Assembly (NCBI RefSeq): GCF_011752995.1
Contig: NZ_VWWL01000029.1
Coordinates: forward strand, 1 to 64,000
DNA from: Burkholderia sp. Ax-1724
GTDB taxonomy: Bacteria > Pseudomonadota > Gammaproteobacteria > Burkholderiales > Burkholderiaceae
Reading direction: 5' to 3'
Length of the DNA stretch: 64,000 nt
This document shows, one piece after another, positions 1 through 7,803 of this stretch. How positions within the stretch are numbered: position 1 is the first letter of the stretch; the number at the start of each line of letters is the position of its first letter. The position numbers and the translations under genes were made by a program. The notes beneath the pieces were generated by a model that was not told the origin of the DNA, searched no databases, and was given only the letters and a program-made list of their open reading frames with translations.

Positions 1-123
1 AGCACGACACAGCCAAAGAAGGAGAGAAAGAAGACCCAAATACCCACTGAATAACACGAAAAGCTGGTCCAACGGGTGGGTCAGAATTCAATGCAAATCG
101 TGGGTCAGGATTCCGTGCAAATC
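1..123 (+). mobile_element. Probable right end of an IS21-family insertion sequence
   Basis: An open frame enters from the left edge and stops with TAA at 52-54 (tail ...KKTQIPTE), which would fit the end of a transposition helper gene. It is followed by two adjacent 24-bp copies of a GTGGGTCAG...TGCAAATC motif at 76-99 and 100-123 that differ at three positions. Repeated terminal motifs of this kind are a known feature of IS21-family ends, where the transposase binds several times. The assignment rests on the repeat style and the position beside a broken gene. The transposase body is outside the window, so the family is an inference. Confidence 0.4.
76..123. repeat. Imperfect 24-bp tandem repeat (2 copies)
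   Basis: Unit 1 (76-99) and unit 2 (100-123) share 21 of 24 bases and abut with no spacer. They start with GTGGGTCAG and end with TGCAAATC. They are probably transposase-binding repeats of the insertion-sequence end. Confidence 0.7.
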
Positions 124-436
124 AACAGGATATTCCTTCGAGGAAATCGCCGACGTGATCTCCAAAGCGGGAGTCCGTGTGAGTGTCGGCACGCTGAAGT
201 ACGCCCTGCGCGTAGTCGCCGAAGAAAAAAAGCATTCGCAGATATCAGGTGGACCCACGCGGACGGGAAATGCTCAGTCTTCGAGAAAAAAATCACGACT
301 GGCTAGTCCGGTACGCAATGGTCAATCGCACGTCGCGCCACAACTGCGAGAGAGCGAGAAAATGAACAAACCGAGCATCACACCGATACGAGGTACGTTT
401 GGATTTCCGATCAGCCCAGACACCGAAAATCTCTAG
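124..436 (+). pseudogene. Truncated small helix-turn-helix-like ORF abutting the IS end
   Basis: The frame runs straight out of the repeat and reads YSFEEIADVISKAGV..VSVGTLKYALR near its start. That wording resembles the short DNA-binding modules of plasmid or island proteins, in which an EIA helix precedes a TLxxxLR recognition helix. No start codon or ribosome site precedes the domain, and the likely beginning appears to have been replaced by the insertion-sequence end. After the domain the sequence becomes low-information and stops at 436. I do not recognise a specific family. It could be a translated fragment from an internal GTG at 155, but a dead remnant is more likely. Confidence 0.35.
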
Positions 437-447
437 GAGGCAGCGCC

Positions 448-1477
448 TCACGCAGTCCTGCTCACCAAGCGCAGCGTCCTAGCAGGCTTCGGAACGTTCC
501 CCGCCGCTAGTTCATCGAGAAAATCGGCCCAGTTCTGAACCATTTCACGACGTTGCTCAAGAAACGTTGCGCGATCATAGCTATCACCCAGCTCTTCGCT
601 CGATGCGTGAGCGAGATACGCTCGATCACCTCCCTGTCCCATCCGAGATATTCCCGGATCAACGTACGGGCCGTCGCCCGGAAACCATGGCCGGTGATCT
701 GTTCTTTAGTGTCGTAGCCCAGCGTACGTAGCGCACTATTGACCGTGTTTTCGCTCATGTAACGCGTCGCCTCCGAGCGCTTGGCGACGCTGCGAAAAAT
801 CGGCCCCTTCGGCCCGGTTAGCGGATGAAGGTCTCTCAGGATCTCCATGGCCTGTGACGGAAGCGGCACCACATGCGCCGGCGTGCGGCTAATGACGGCT
901 GCGGACTGCCGGGAGCCCGCCTGTACGACCATTCACAAAATTCTTGGCTGGTTCCAGAACCCCGGTATCGACCGCGTACTGATACACATGTTGAATCGTC
1001 TCGCGCACCCGCATCGCGGTTTCAAGATTGCCGCGCTCTTTGATGCGGTGCAGGCAACGCACAACCTCGGTCGGCTTGATCTCCTCCACCGAAAGTCGCC
1101 CCACCCAGGGAAACACGTGCAGCTCCAGATAACGGATGATTTTCTCGGCGTAATTGGCAGACCACTGGCGATCCTTTTCCGACGCCTTGTGCCATTCTCG
1201 TGCCACCAATTCAAACGTATTGAGCCGAGCTGCCTTCTCTTGCTCCCGCTTCTCGCGCCGAGCTTTTTGGGGGTCGATCCCGTCTTCTCGCCGCTTCATT
1301 TCCTCACGGGCCTTTCGGCGAGCCGCTGCAAGCGAAACTTCCGTCGCGCTTGTAGCGGTAGATCCAGACCTTCCGCGTCTGTCGAATCCGAAGGTACAGC
1401 CCATCGCCATCAGGCAGGAAATATTCCTTCTCGCGAGGCTCCGCATGCTTGATCTGCAACTCGGTGAGCTGGCCCAT
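448..1477 (-). pseudogene. Decayed P4-type tyrosine integrase
   Basis: Read on the minus strand from ATG 1477, the pieces match a P4-family site-specific integrase. The N-terminal DUF4102-like part (GQLTELQIKHAEPREKEYFL..GDGLYLRI) breaks near 1330-1345 and resumes in another frame (SLAAARRKAREEMKRREDGI). The core-binding domain continues to about 940 and then breaks again. The catalytic half resumes with HVVPLPSQAMEILRDLHPL and keeps the HxxR box (GHGFRATARTL). It shifts frame once more near 600 before the nucleophile segment (GDSYDRATFLEQRREM). The stretch that should carry the box I arginine is missing. At least three lesions make it inactive. Its position just beside the 3' end of tRNA-Arg is the classic integrase location. 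Confidence 0.88.
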
Positions 1478-1525
1478 GGTGTACCCCACAATCGAAATCG
1501 AGGAAAAACCATTTTGGGGTACACC
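1478..1525. repeat. 11-bp inverted repeat upstream of the integrase
   Basis: GGTGTACCCCA at 1478-1488 is mirrored by TGGGGTACACC at 1515-1525, with 26 bases between. It sits directly upstream of the integrase start and between that gene and the tRNA. Such repeats are plausible integrase or excisionase arm sites, or an operator for integrase autoregulation. Function is inferred from position only. Confidence 0.6.
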
Positions 1526-1649
1526 GACGGGCATATGCAAACACCAGCTTTAGGCGGATTTCCCCGGCTTTCCCCGGACGCAAATATCCTGCAACGCCTT
1601 ATCCAGCGTGGCTTTTCAGGATTTCAGGGGATTTCTTCGGAAAACTAGA

Positions 1650-1725
1650 TGGCGCGCCCGGCTGGGATCGAACCAGCAACCCCTGCCTTCGGAGGGCAGT
1701 ACTCTATCCATTGAGCTACGGGCGC
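1650..1725 (-). tRNA. tRNA-Arg(CCG)
   Basis: The minus strand folds as a standard cloverleaf. A 7-bp acceptor (GCGCCCG with CGGGCGC) and a D arm starting GCTC are visible. The anticodon stem CTGCC/GGCAG encloses the seven-base loop CTCCGAA (anticodon CCG). A T arm with GGTTCGATCC follows, and an encoded CCA lies at 1650-1652. The discriminator base is G. It reads the arginine codon CGG. Its 3' end faces the broken integrase, so it was very likely the attachment site of the lost island. Confidence 0.95.
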
Positions 1726-2014
1726 TTCACCACGGGGGAAACTACGCGAAAGCACTGCAACCAGAACGGCCGCAACGCCAAAGCGAGAGACCGCAAGGAT
1801 ACCCGGTTTCATCCGAACCGTCCACCGGACGGCCGGCGAGGCGCACCGCGAAGCCATCCGGGTGGCCGCCCCGCTTCGGGTAAACGCCTGCTGAACACCG
1901 TTCGGGCCGCTCGCCGCCGCCGAAATCTTGCGTCTATAATCGTCCGTGGCTGATAAAGAACAAGAAGTTGCCGTCGCGCTGTACCGCTCACATACCCACG
2001 GAGACGAGACAAGC

Positions 2015-2917
2015 ATGAGCGAAGCACCACACGGAGCCCCGATCAAAACCCCTGCACAGCTCATCGCCGCGGTCATCGCCGGGTTTGCTGTGCCGATCGC
2101 CATCATCGTTCTGCTCGCGGTCTACGTCGATAACTCGACGCGCACGGGCGCCGGCACCGACTCCCTCTCCGACGCCGAAGTCGCCGCCCGCATCCATCCG
2201 CTGGCGCAGGTCGAAATTCGCGACGCCAACGCGCCGCGCGTCTACAAGAGCGGCGAGGAAGTCTATAAGGCCGTCTGCTCCGCGTGTCACGCGTCGGGTG
2301 CGGCCGGCGCGCCGAAATTCACCAATACCGCCGACTGGGCGCCGCGTATCTCGCAAGGTTTCGACACGCTCTGGCATACCGCCTTGAGCGGCAAAGGCGC
2401 GATGCCGCCGCGCGGCGGCACGAGCCCCGACGATTACAGCGACTTCGAAATCGCCCGCGCGGTGGTCTATATGGCGAACAACTCGGGCGCGAGCTTTCCC
2501 GAGCCGGCGCAACCGGCGGCCGGCGCGGCAGCGGCTTCCGGTGCGGCGGCCACGCCGGGCGCGGCGGCAGGCGCTTCGGATGCGGGTGCGGCCCAGGCCG
2601 CCGCGGCCATGGCGGCAATGGCCAACGTGCCGCAAACGCCCGCCCCGGCAGCGGGCGGCGCGCAAAGCGCGGACGCCTCGCAGGCCGGCAAGGCGCTGTA
2701 TCAGGCGGTTTGCCAGGCCTGTCACGCAGCCGGCGTACTGAACGCACCGAAATTCGGCGACAAGGAAGCGTGGGCGCCGCGTCTCAAGGACCCGATGGAC
2801 ACCGTCTACAACTACGCGCTGCACGGCAAGGGCGCGATGCCGCCGAAGGGCGGCTCGAACGCGTCGGACGCGGACGTGAAAGCCGCCGTGGACTATATGG
2901 TCAGCGCGGCGAAGTAA
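2015..2917 (+). CDS. Membrane-anchored dihaem cytochrome c (c5 type)
   Basis: A 300-residue electron-transfer protein with one N-terminal membrane helix (about residues 16-37) and two c-type haem domains outside the membrane. The haem sites are CSACH (88-92) and CQACH (233-237). Each is followed by a GKGAMPP segment whose methionine (130 and 275) is the likely axial ligand. The two domains look like an internal duplication joined by an Ala/Pro/Gly-rich linker (about 163-220). The start at 2015 was chosen over an upstream in-frame ATG at 1946 because GAGACGAG lies just before it and the anchor then sits at the N-terminus. It probably shuttles electrons to a terminal oxidase, which is an inference. 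A terminator follows. Confidence 0.88.
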   Translation: MSEAPHGAPIKTPAQLIAAVIAGFAVPIAIIVLLAVYVDNSTRTGAGTDSLSDAEVAARIHPLAQVEIRDANAPRVYKSGEEVYKAVCSACHASGAAGAPKFTNTADWAPRISQGFDTLWHTALSGKGAMPPRGGTSPDDYSDFEIARAVVYMANNSGASFPEPAQPAAGAAAASGAAATPGAAAGASDAGAAQAAAAMAAMANVPQTPAPAAGGAQSADASQAGKALYQAVCQACHAAGVLNAPKFGDKEAWAPRLKDPMDTVYNYALHGKGAMPPKGGSNASDADVKAAVDYMVSAAK

Positions 2918-2969
2918 GCGCCTGGCAAAGCGCGCCGCTGGCGGCATACACAAGCCGCGAAACGAAAAA

Positions 2970-3005
2970 TCCCTGCCTTGCGGTAACGCACGGCAGGGAC
3001 TTTTT
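2970..3005 (+). terminator. Rho-independent terminator after the cytochrome gene
   Basis: An 8-bp stem, TCCCTGCC at 2970-2977 and GGCAGGGA at 2992-2999, is followed by a run of five T (3001-3005). Confidence 0.85.
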
Positions 3006-3152
3006 ATGTGCTGAGCGTTCCGACACGAGCCGCCCCGGAAAACCACCAATAACGAAGGCACGCGGAGTAACTCACACGCATCCGGCGCCATCGCCTGAAA
3101 AGCCGCGCAATCGCCGAAGCAGCAGGCAGCGGACCACACCGCCAACACCCGC

Positions 3153-5243
3153 TCAAGCCTTCTGCAACAACGCCTTCAAACTCGCGAGCCGATCCTTCGG
3201 CGACATCGGCGCTTCCTCGGGCGTCGGCGGCGGCGCATCGTCGAGCAGCATTTCGTTGATAAAGCGCGACGGCTCGCAGACGATCGTCTCTCTCGCCCGC
3301 TTGCGCTTCTTGCACCAGTTCAGATGCAGGCTGCGCTGCGCGCGCGTGATCGCGACGTACATCAGGCGGCGTTCTTCCTCGATGCGCGCGTCGTCGATCG
3401 GTTCGTCGTCGGGGCCGCCGCGATGCGGCATGATGCCTTCCTCGACGCCGACCAGAAACACATGCGGATACTCGAGCCCCTTCGACGCATGCACGGTCGA
3501 CAGGCGCACCGCATCGGGATCTTCCTCGCGGCCTTCGAGCATCGACATCAGCGCGACCGTCTGGATCAGGCCGAGCAGGTTCTTGCCGGTGTCGCCAAAG
3601 CCGTCGGCGCTGTCGTAGCCGGTCGCCTGGCTCTCGCTGCCGTGCCCGGGTTCTTCCTTCGTACCCTTGCGCTTGAGCCACTCCATGAATTCGAGCACGT
3701 TCTGCCACTTCGCCTGCGCCTGGCGTTCGTCGAACGCGTCGTACAGATACGCCTCGTAATGGATCGCCTCCATCAGTTCGTCGAGCAGCGTGCCCGCCGC
3801 GTCCTTTTCCGCGCGCTCGGTCAGGCGCTGCATGAAGTCGCAGAACGCGCGCATCGGCTCGATCTGGCGCGGCGACAGGCGCGCCTCGATGCCGCCCATA
3901 TAAACCGCCTCGAACAGCGACACCTTCGCCTGCCCCGCGAACGCGCCAAGCGCTTCGAGCGTCGTATTGCCGACGCCGCGGCGCGGCGTCGTGATCGCGC
4001 GGATGAACGCAGGGTCATCGTTCGCGTTGGCGATCAGGCGCAGGTACGCGCAGATGTCCTTGATCTCGGCCTTGTCGAAGAACGACTGGCCGCCCGACAG
4101 CACGTACGGAATCCGCTCGCGGCGCAGCACCTGCTCGAAGATGCGCGCCTGGAAGTTGCCGCGATAGAGGATCGCGTAGTCGCGGAAATTCGTGCGCCGC
4201 TCGAACTTGTGCGCGGACAGGCGAAACACCACCGATTCGGCCTCGTGCTCCTCGTCGTTGCAGCCCGTCACGGTGATCGTGTCGCCCATGCCGTGCTCGG
4301 ACCACAGCTTCTTCTCGAACAGCTTCGGGTTGTTCGCGATCACGTTGTTCGCGGCGGTCAGGATGCGCACCGTCGAACGGTAGTTCTGCTCGAGCTTGAT
4401 CAGATGCAGGTTCGGGAAATCCTTGCCGAGCTGGCCGAGGTTTTCGAGGGTCGCGCCGCGCCAGCCGTAGATCGCCTGATCGTCGTCGCCGACCGCCGTG
4501 AACGCCGCGCGCTTGCCGGCCAGCAGCTTCACCAGTTCGTACTGGCACGCGTTGGTGTCCTGATACTCGTCGATCAGCAGATAGCGCAGCTTGTTCTGCC
4601 AGCGGTCGCGCACCGGCTCGTTGTTCGCGAACAGTTCGGCGGGCAGGCGGATCAGATCGTCGAAATCGACCGCCTGATACGCGTGCAGCGTCGCCACATA
4701 GTTGCGATAGACGATCGCCGCCTGATGCTCGTCCTCGGTCGAGGCCGTCGCGATCGCCTGCTCGGGCATGATCAGGCCGTTCTTCCACAGCGAGATGATC
4801 GACTGGATCTTGCGGATGAAGCCCTTGTCCGTCGAGCCGACCTGCTCCTGGATCATACCGAAGCAGTCGTCGGAATCCATGATCGAGAACTGCGGCTTCA
4901 GGCCGACGTGCTCCGCTTCCTGCCGCAGAATCTGCACACCGAGCGAGTGGAAGGTACACACCGTCAGCTGGTTCACGGGCACCTTGCGGCCTTCCTTGCC
5001 GGGCGTGGTCAACGTCTTGCCTTCGAGCAGCTTGCCGACGCGCTCGCGCATTTCCGCCGCCGCCTTGTTCGTGAACGTGACGGCCGCGATGTGGCGCGGC
5101 TCGAAGCCCTTCGCTTCGATCAGGTGCGCGATTTTCTGCGTAATCACGCGCGTCTTGCCGCTGCCCGCGCCAGCGAGCACGAGACAGGGGCCGTCGAGAT
5201 AACGGACCGCTTCACTTTGGGCGGGGTTCAGGCCTGCGGACAT
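3153..5243 (-). CDS. rep: ATP-dependent DNA helicase Rep (UvrD/Rep superfamily 1)
   Basis: A 696-residue 3'-5' DNA helicase that helps forks pass protein blocks. The opening LNPAQSEAVRYLDGPCLVLAG follows E. coli Rep closely. Walker A is AGAGSGKT (24-31), and motif II is LLIDEYQDTN. The GDDDQAIYGWRGA motif and the C-terminal motifs LSTVHASKGLEYPHVF and YVAITRAQ are all present. The length is close to E. coli Rep (about 670). The longer frame to 5399 adds an Arg/Ala-rich tail with no homology, so ATG 5243 was chosen. It is transcribed alone and away from the neighbouring oxidoreductase. UvrD is the alternative name, but the N-terminus favours Rep. Confidence 0.92.
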   Translation of the reverse strand: MSAGLNPAQSEAVRYLDGPCLVLAGAGSGKTRVITQKIAHLIEAKGFEPRHIAAVTFTNKAAAEMRERVGKLLEGKTLTTPGKEGRKVPVNQLTVCTFHSLGVQILRQEAEHVGLKPQFSIMDSDDCFGMIQEQVGSTDKGFIRKIQSIISLWKNGLIMPEQAIATASTEDEHQAAIVYRNYVATLHAYQAVDFDDLIRLPAELFANNEPVRDRWQNKLRYLLIDEYQDTNACQYELVKLLAGKRAAFTAVGDDDQAIYGWRGATLENLGQLGKDFPNLHLIKLEQNYRSTVRILTAANNVIANNPKLFEKKLWSEHGMGDTITVTGCNDEEHEAESVVFRLSAHKFERRTNFRDYAILYRGNFQARIFEQVLRRERIPYVLSGGQSFFDKAEIKDICAYLRLIANANDDPAFIRAITTPRRGVGNTTLEALGAFAGQAKVSLFEAVYMGGIEARLSPRQIEPMRAFCDFMQRLTERAEKDAAGTLLDELMEAIHYEAYLYDAFDERQAQAKWQNVLEFMEWLKRKGTKEEPGHGSESQATGYDSADGFGDTGKNLLGLIQTVALMSMLEGREEDPDAVRLSTVHASKGLEYPHVFLVGVEEGIMPHRGGPDDEPIDDARIEEERRLMYVAITRAQRSLHLNWCKKRKRARETIVCEPSRFINEMLLDDAPPPTPEEAPMSPKDRLASLKALLQKA

Positions 5244-5426
5244 CGTCTGTGGATGGGTAATACGGTTGAGGGCTGTCGAGAATCGCCGCGGCGCGAGACG
5301 CCGGCCGAAGGCCCCAGGAGATGCTGCGCGGCGCGACGCCGCCGCCTGCAACCGGCGTCCTGCGCGGCGCGCTTCGCGCGAGAGCAGCGATGTTAACACG
5401 GTTGACCCGACGGCTGACCTCGACGG

Positions 5427-5448
5427 TTATCCACGACAGTTATCCGCG
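5427..5448 (+). promoter_or_regulatory. Two DnaA-box-like 9-mers upstream of rep
   Basis: TTATCCACG (5427-5435) and TTATCCGCG (5440-5448) differ from the TTATCCACA consensus by one and two bases. They start 13 bp apart in the rep / oxidoreductase intergenic region. DnaA binding is inferred, not shown. Confidence 0.35.
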
Positions 5449-5594
5449 ATCGATGCCTTCGCGAACTACCGCCGCGCGCCGCCGCGGCAATCTCGCCGCG
5501 GCTCCCCAGTCCATCCGACAAATGCCACAATGAGGACGTTGCGCGCCGTCGCCGCGGTGGCAAAGCGGCGCGCCGTTTTTGCAGGAAGACACGC

Positions 5595-6644
5595 ATGTCC
5601 GCATCGCTGAAGATTGGATTGATGGGCTACGGCTTCGCCGGCGCGACGTTTCACTCACCGGTGATCGAACATTGCGGGCGCGCGAGCGTCGCCGCCATCG
5701 CGACCGGGCAGCCCGAGCGCGCGCGGGCCGACTATCCGCACGCGAAGATCGTCGCGGACCTCGACGCGCTGCTCGCGCTCGACGAAATCGACTGCGTGGT
5801 GATCGCGACGCCCAACGACACGCACTTCGACCTCGCGCGCCGCACGCTAGAAGCCGGCAAGCACGTGGTGGTCGACAAGCCGGTCACGCTGTCCGCCGCC
5901 GACGCCCACACGCTCGCCAATATCGCGCTCGCGCGCGGCAAGCTGTTCGCGCCCTTTCACAACCGCCGTTGGGACGGCGACTTCCTGACCGTGCGCGATC
6001 TGCTCGCGCGCGTGGAACTGGGCCGCGTCACGCAGTACGAATCGCATTTCGACCGCTTTCGCCCGGGCGTGCGTCAGCGCTGGCGCGAAGACGTCACGCG
6101 CGGCGGCGGCCTGCTGTTCGATCTCGGCCCGCATCTGATCGACCAGGCACTCGCGCTGTTCGGCGCACCGCAGACGGTCTCGGCAACCGTGCGCACGCAT
6201 CGCGACGCCGCGAGCGCGCCCGACTACGTGCATATCCAGCTCGGCTACGGCGAGTTCGAAGTCGTGCTGCACGCGAGCGCGCTGACCTCGCTGCCGGGCC
6301 CGCGCTTTGCCATCCACGGAACGCGCGGCAGTTACGTGAAGTACTGTCTCGACACGCAGGAAGATCAGCTGAAGGCGGGGCTGCGTCCCGGCGACGAAGG
6401 CTTCGGCGCCGGCAATACGCCCGGCGTGCTGCGCGTGCTGGAAGGCGACCAGGAAGTCGAGCGCGAATGGCCGACCCGCAACGGCGAATACGTGGGCTTC
6501 TATATTGCGCTCGCCGACGCGATCCAGAACGGCGTGGCGTTCCCGGTCAGCGCACAGGACGCGGTCGACGTCATGACGCTCGTCGAACTGGCGGAACGCA
6601 GCTCCGAACAGGGCGTGCGCCTGCCGTTCGAGCGCGTGCGCTGA
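5595..6644 (+). CDS. Gfo/Idh/MocA-family oxidoreductase
   Basis: A 349-residue NAD(P)-dependent dehydrogenase of the Gfo/Idh/MocA type, probably cytoplasmic. The Rossmann fold opens at once with IGLMGYGFAGATFHSP. The family signature DKPVTLSAADA, carrying the conserved Lys-Pro, is near residue 95. The dimer half contains NRRWDGDFLTVRDLL and GGGLLFDLGPHLIDQALALFG, whose DLGPH..DQ motif is typical of the subgroup that includes E. coli YdgJ. The length is normal for the family. The substrate, probably a sugar or polyol derivative, cannot be read from sequence, and no sugar genes adjoin. Confidence 0.88.
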   Translation: MSASLKIGLMGYGFAGATFHSPVIEHCGRASVAAIATGQPERARADYPHAKIVADLDALLALDEIDCVVIATPNDTHFDLARRTLEAGKHVVVDKPVTLSAADAHTLANIALARGKLFAPFHNRRWDGDFLTVRDLLARVELGRVTQYESHFDRFRPGVRQRWREDVTRGGGLLFDLGPHLIDQALALFGAPQTVSATVRTHRDAASAPDYVHIQLGYGEFEVVLHASALTSLPGPRFAIHGTRGSYVKYCLDTQEDQLKAGLRPGDEGFGAGNTPGVLRVLEGDQEVEREWPTRNGEYVGFYIALADAIQNGVAFPVSAQDAVDVMTLVELAERSSEQGVRLPFERVR

Positions 6645-6849
6645 CGCGCCCGGCTGCGCACGCGCCGTTTTGTGTACCCCAAACGGCGTGGCGGATCGGG
6701 TCGCGAAGCCCGTCGGATCGGGCTTCGCTGACAGTCCAGAAAGGAACATAACGTTACAAATTTGCCCGCCGGCGGGTCAGCGAGCACCCGCCATCATCCG
6801 TTGCTAGCGGAGTAGCACCCAAATCACGACAACGACCTACGGAGAATCC

Positions 6850-7200
6850 ATGCCTCGTACCATCCGAGCCCTGGCCGCATGCGCCCTGCTCAGTTCCCTC
6901 GCCGCCTGCGTGGTGCCGCCTCCGCCCGCGCCGCACCCTGGTCCTAGCCCGCAGCAGATCGCGGATCAACGCCTGCGTCAGGTCGATGGCCGGATCGACA
7001 ATCTCTCGCACCGGATCGACGCCCATGTGAACCAGGGCTACTACCCGCCGCCGCAAGGTGGCGCGCTGCATCATCGTCTGGACACGATCCGCCAGGAAGC
7101 GCACGACATGGCCGCGCAACACGGCGGCGGTTTGTCCGCCGACGAGCAGCGCGTGTTGAATCAGGAGCTGGACAACGCGGCGCACGCGATCGGCGAATAA
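6850..7200 (+). CDS. Small outer-membrane-type lipoprotein
   Basis: A 116-residue protein with a lipoprotein signal peptide. A short basic start (MPRTIRALAACALLSSLAAC) ends in the lipobox LAAC with cysteine 20. The mature part opens Pro-rich (VVPPPPAPHPGPSP) and then becomes helical and Gln/Asp/His-rich, with a proline break at YYPPPQGG. GGAGAATCC precedes the ATG. I recognise no enzymatic domain. Similar small lipoproteins are conserved in Burkholderiaceae as hypotheticals. It is monocistronic and followed by a hairpin terminator at 7329. Confidence 0.8.
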   Translation: MPRTIRALAACALLSSLAACVVPPPPAPHPGPSPQQIADQRLRQVDGRIDNLSHRIDAHVNQGYYPPPQGGALHHRLDTIRQEAHDMAAQHGGGLSADEQRVLNQELDNAAHAIGE

Positions 7201-7328
7201 ACGCGAGAAGGCGCCGCCGGCAGCCAGCCGGGCAAACCGGGCCAGCGCCGGTCGCCTGCCCGTTACCTGCCGCCGGCTACCGGTCATGAACCGGTAGCCG
7301 CGTAGCAGCGGAAGCAGTGGCAATCGAA

Positions 7329-7357
7329 AGCGCGAGCATCACGTCCCGCGCTTTTTT
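7329..7357 (+). terminator. Rho-independent terminator upstream of the glycine leader
   Basis: A stem of AGCGCG (7329-7334) and CGCGCT (7347-7352) is followed by a T tract. It separates the lipoprotein gene from the gcv promoter. Confidence 0.7.
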
Positions 7358-7407
7358 TGCGCCGCGAAGCCGCCGCCGCAGTCGCCATCACGGTCACGAG
7401 CCTTGAT

Positions 7408-7436
7408 TTGACAAGCCCCGGCCCGTCGCGTAAATT
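7408..7436 (+). promoter_or_regulatory. Sigma70-type promoter of the glycine-cleavage operon
   Basis: A perfect -35 TTGACA (7408-7413), a 17-bp spacer and -10 TAAATT (7431-7436). This would start transcription near 7443, at the first base-paired strand of the first glycine aptamer. Confidence 0.75.
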
Positions 7437-7442
7437 CGCCGC

Positions 7443-7540
7443 ACGCGTCGGGAGAGCGCGCCGGCAAGCGAAAAATCGCAGGCCGCGCCGCCGAAGGGGC
7501 ACACCCGCAAACTCTCAGGCAAAAGGACCGACCGCGTCGA
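7443..7540 (+). ncRNA. Glycine riboswitch, aptamer 1
   Basis: The leader contains the conserved glycine-aptamer blocks in order: CGGGAGAGC, then GCCGAAGGGGCA, then AAACTCTCAGGCAAAAGGAC. The P1 strands (ACGCGTCGG near 7443 and ACCGCGT near 7531) can pair. The RNA senses glycine and, upstream of gcvT, is expected to turn on glycine breakdown when glycine is plentiful. A terminator-like hairpin follows it directly. Confidence 0.92.
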
Positions 7541-7566
7541 AAAAACCCGCCTTCCGGCGGTTTTTT
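7540..7566 (+). terminator. Terminator-like hairpin between the two glycine aptamers
   Basis: Six A, CCGCC (7547-7551), loop TTCC, GGCGG (7556-7560) and six T (7561-7566). The symmetrical A/T flanks would allow it to act on either strand. It falls between aptamer 1 and aptamer 2, where tandem glycine riboswitches usually have only a short linker. Confidence 0.75.
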
Positions 7567-7569
7567 CGC

Positions 7570-7718
7570 ACTCTGGAGAGCGGCAGTAGCCATCCGCGTC
7601 GCACGTCGTGCACAGCAGGCAGGCTGCCCACCGAAGGGGCGCGCGTTTCACCGTGACGAATCGGGCTCATCGAGCCGGCCGCGGCAGCGCAATCTCTCAG
7701 GTATCGAGGACAGAGGGG
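7570..7718 (+). ncRNA. Glycine riboswitch, aptamer 2
   Basis: A second, longer glycine-aptamer copy: CTCTGGAGAGCGGC, then ACCGAAGGGGCGC, then CAATCTCTCAGGTATCGAGGACAGAGGGG. The P1 pairing CTCT/AGAG closes it. The peripheral arm between the two conserved halves is expanded compared with aptamer 1. It lies about 85 bp upstream of gcvT. Confidence 0.88.
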
Positions 7719-7746
7719 TCATGCAGGATCACGCTCGCAGGCACAC

Positions 7747-7779
7747 GGCCGCGAGGCGTTGCGCCGCATGGCCTTTTTT
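7747..7779 (+). terminator. Expression-platform terminator before gcvT
   Basis: The nested pairs GGCC/GGCC (7747-7750 with 7770-7773) and GGCG/CGCC (7755-7758 with 7762-7765) are followed by TTTTTT (7774-7779). It lies after aptamer 2 and about 25 bp before the gcvT start, the expected place for a riboswitch-controlled terminator. Confidence 0.65.
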
Positions 7780-7803
7780 GTTTCGCGAGACGCCCGAGGC
7801 CCC

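Noticed and set aside
3324..5396. A 690-codon plus-strand frame opposite rep
   Set aside because: It is an antisense shadow of a highly conserved helicase gene, low-complexity and rich in Arg, Ala and Val.
6663..6688. 8-bp inverted repeat after the Gfo/Idh gene, enclosing a copy of the GTGTACCCCA sequence seen beside the integrase
   Set aside because: There is no T run, so it is not a clear terminator. The shared 12-mer could be chance and nothing else at this place suggests a mobile element.
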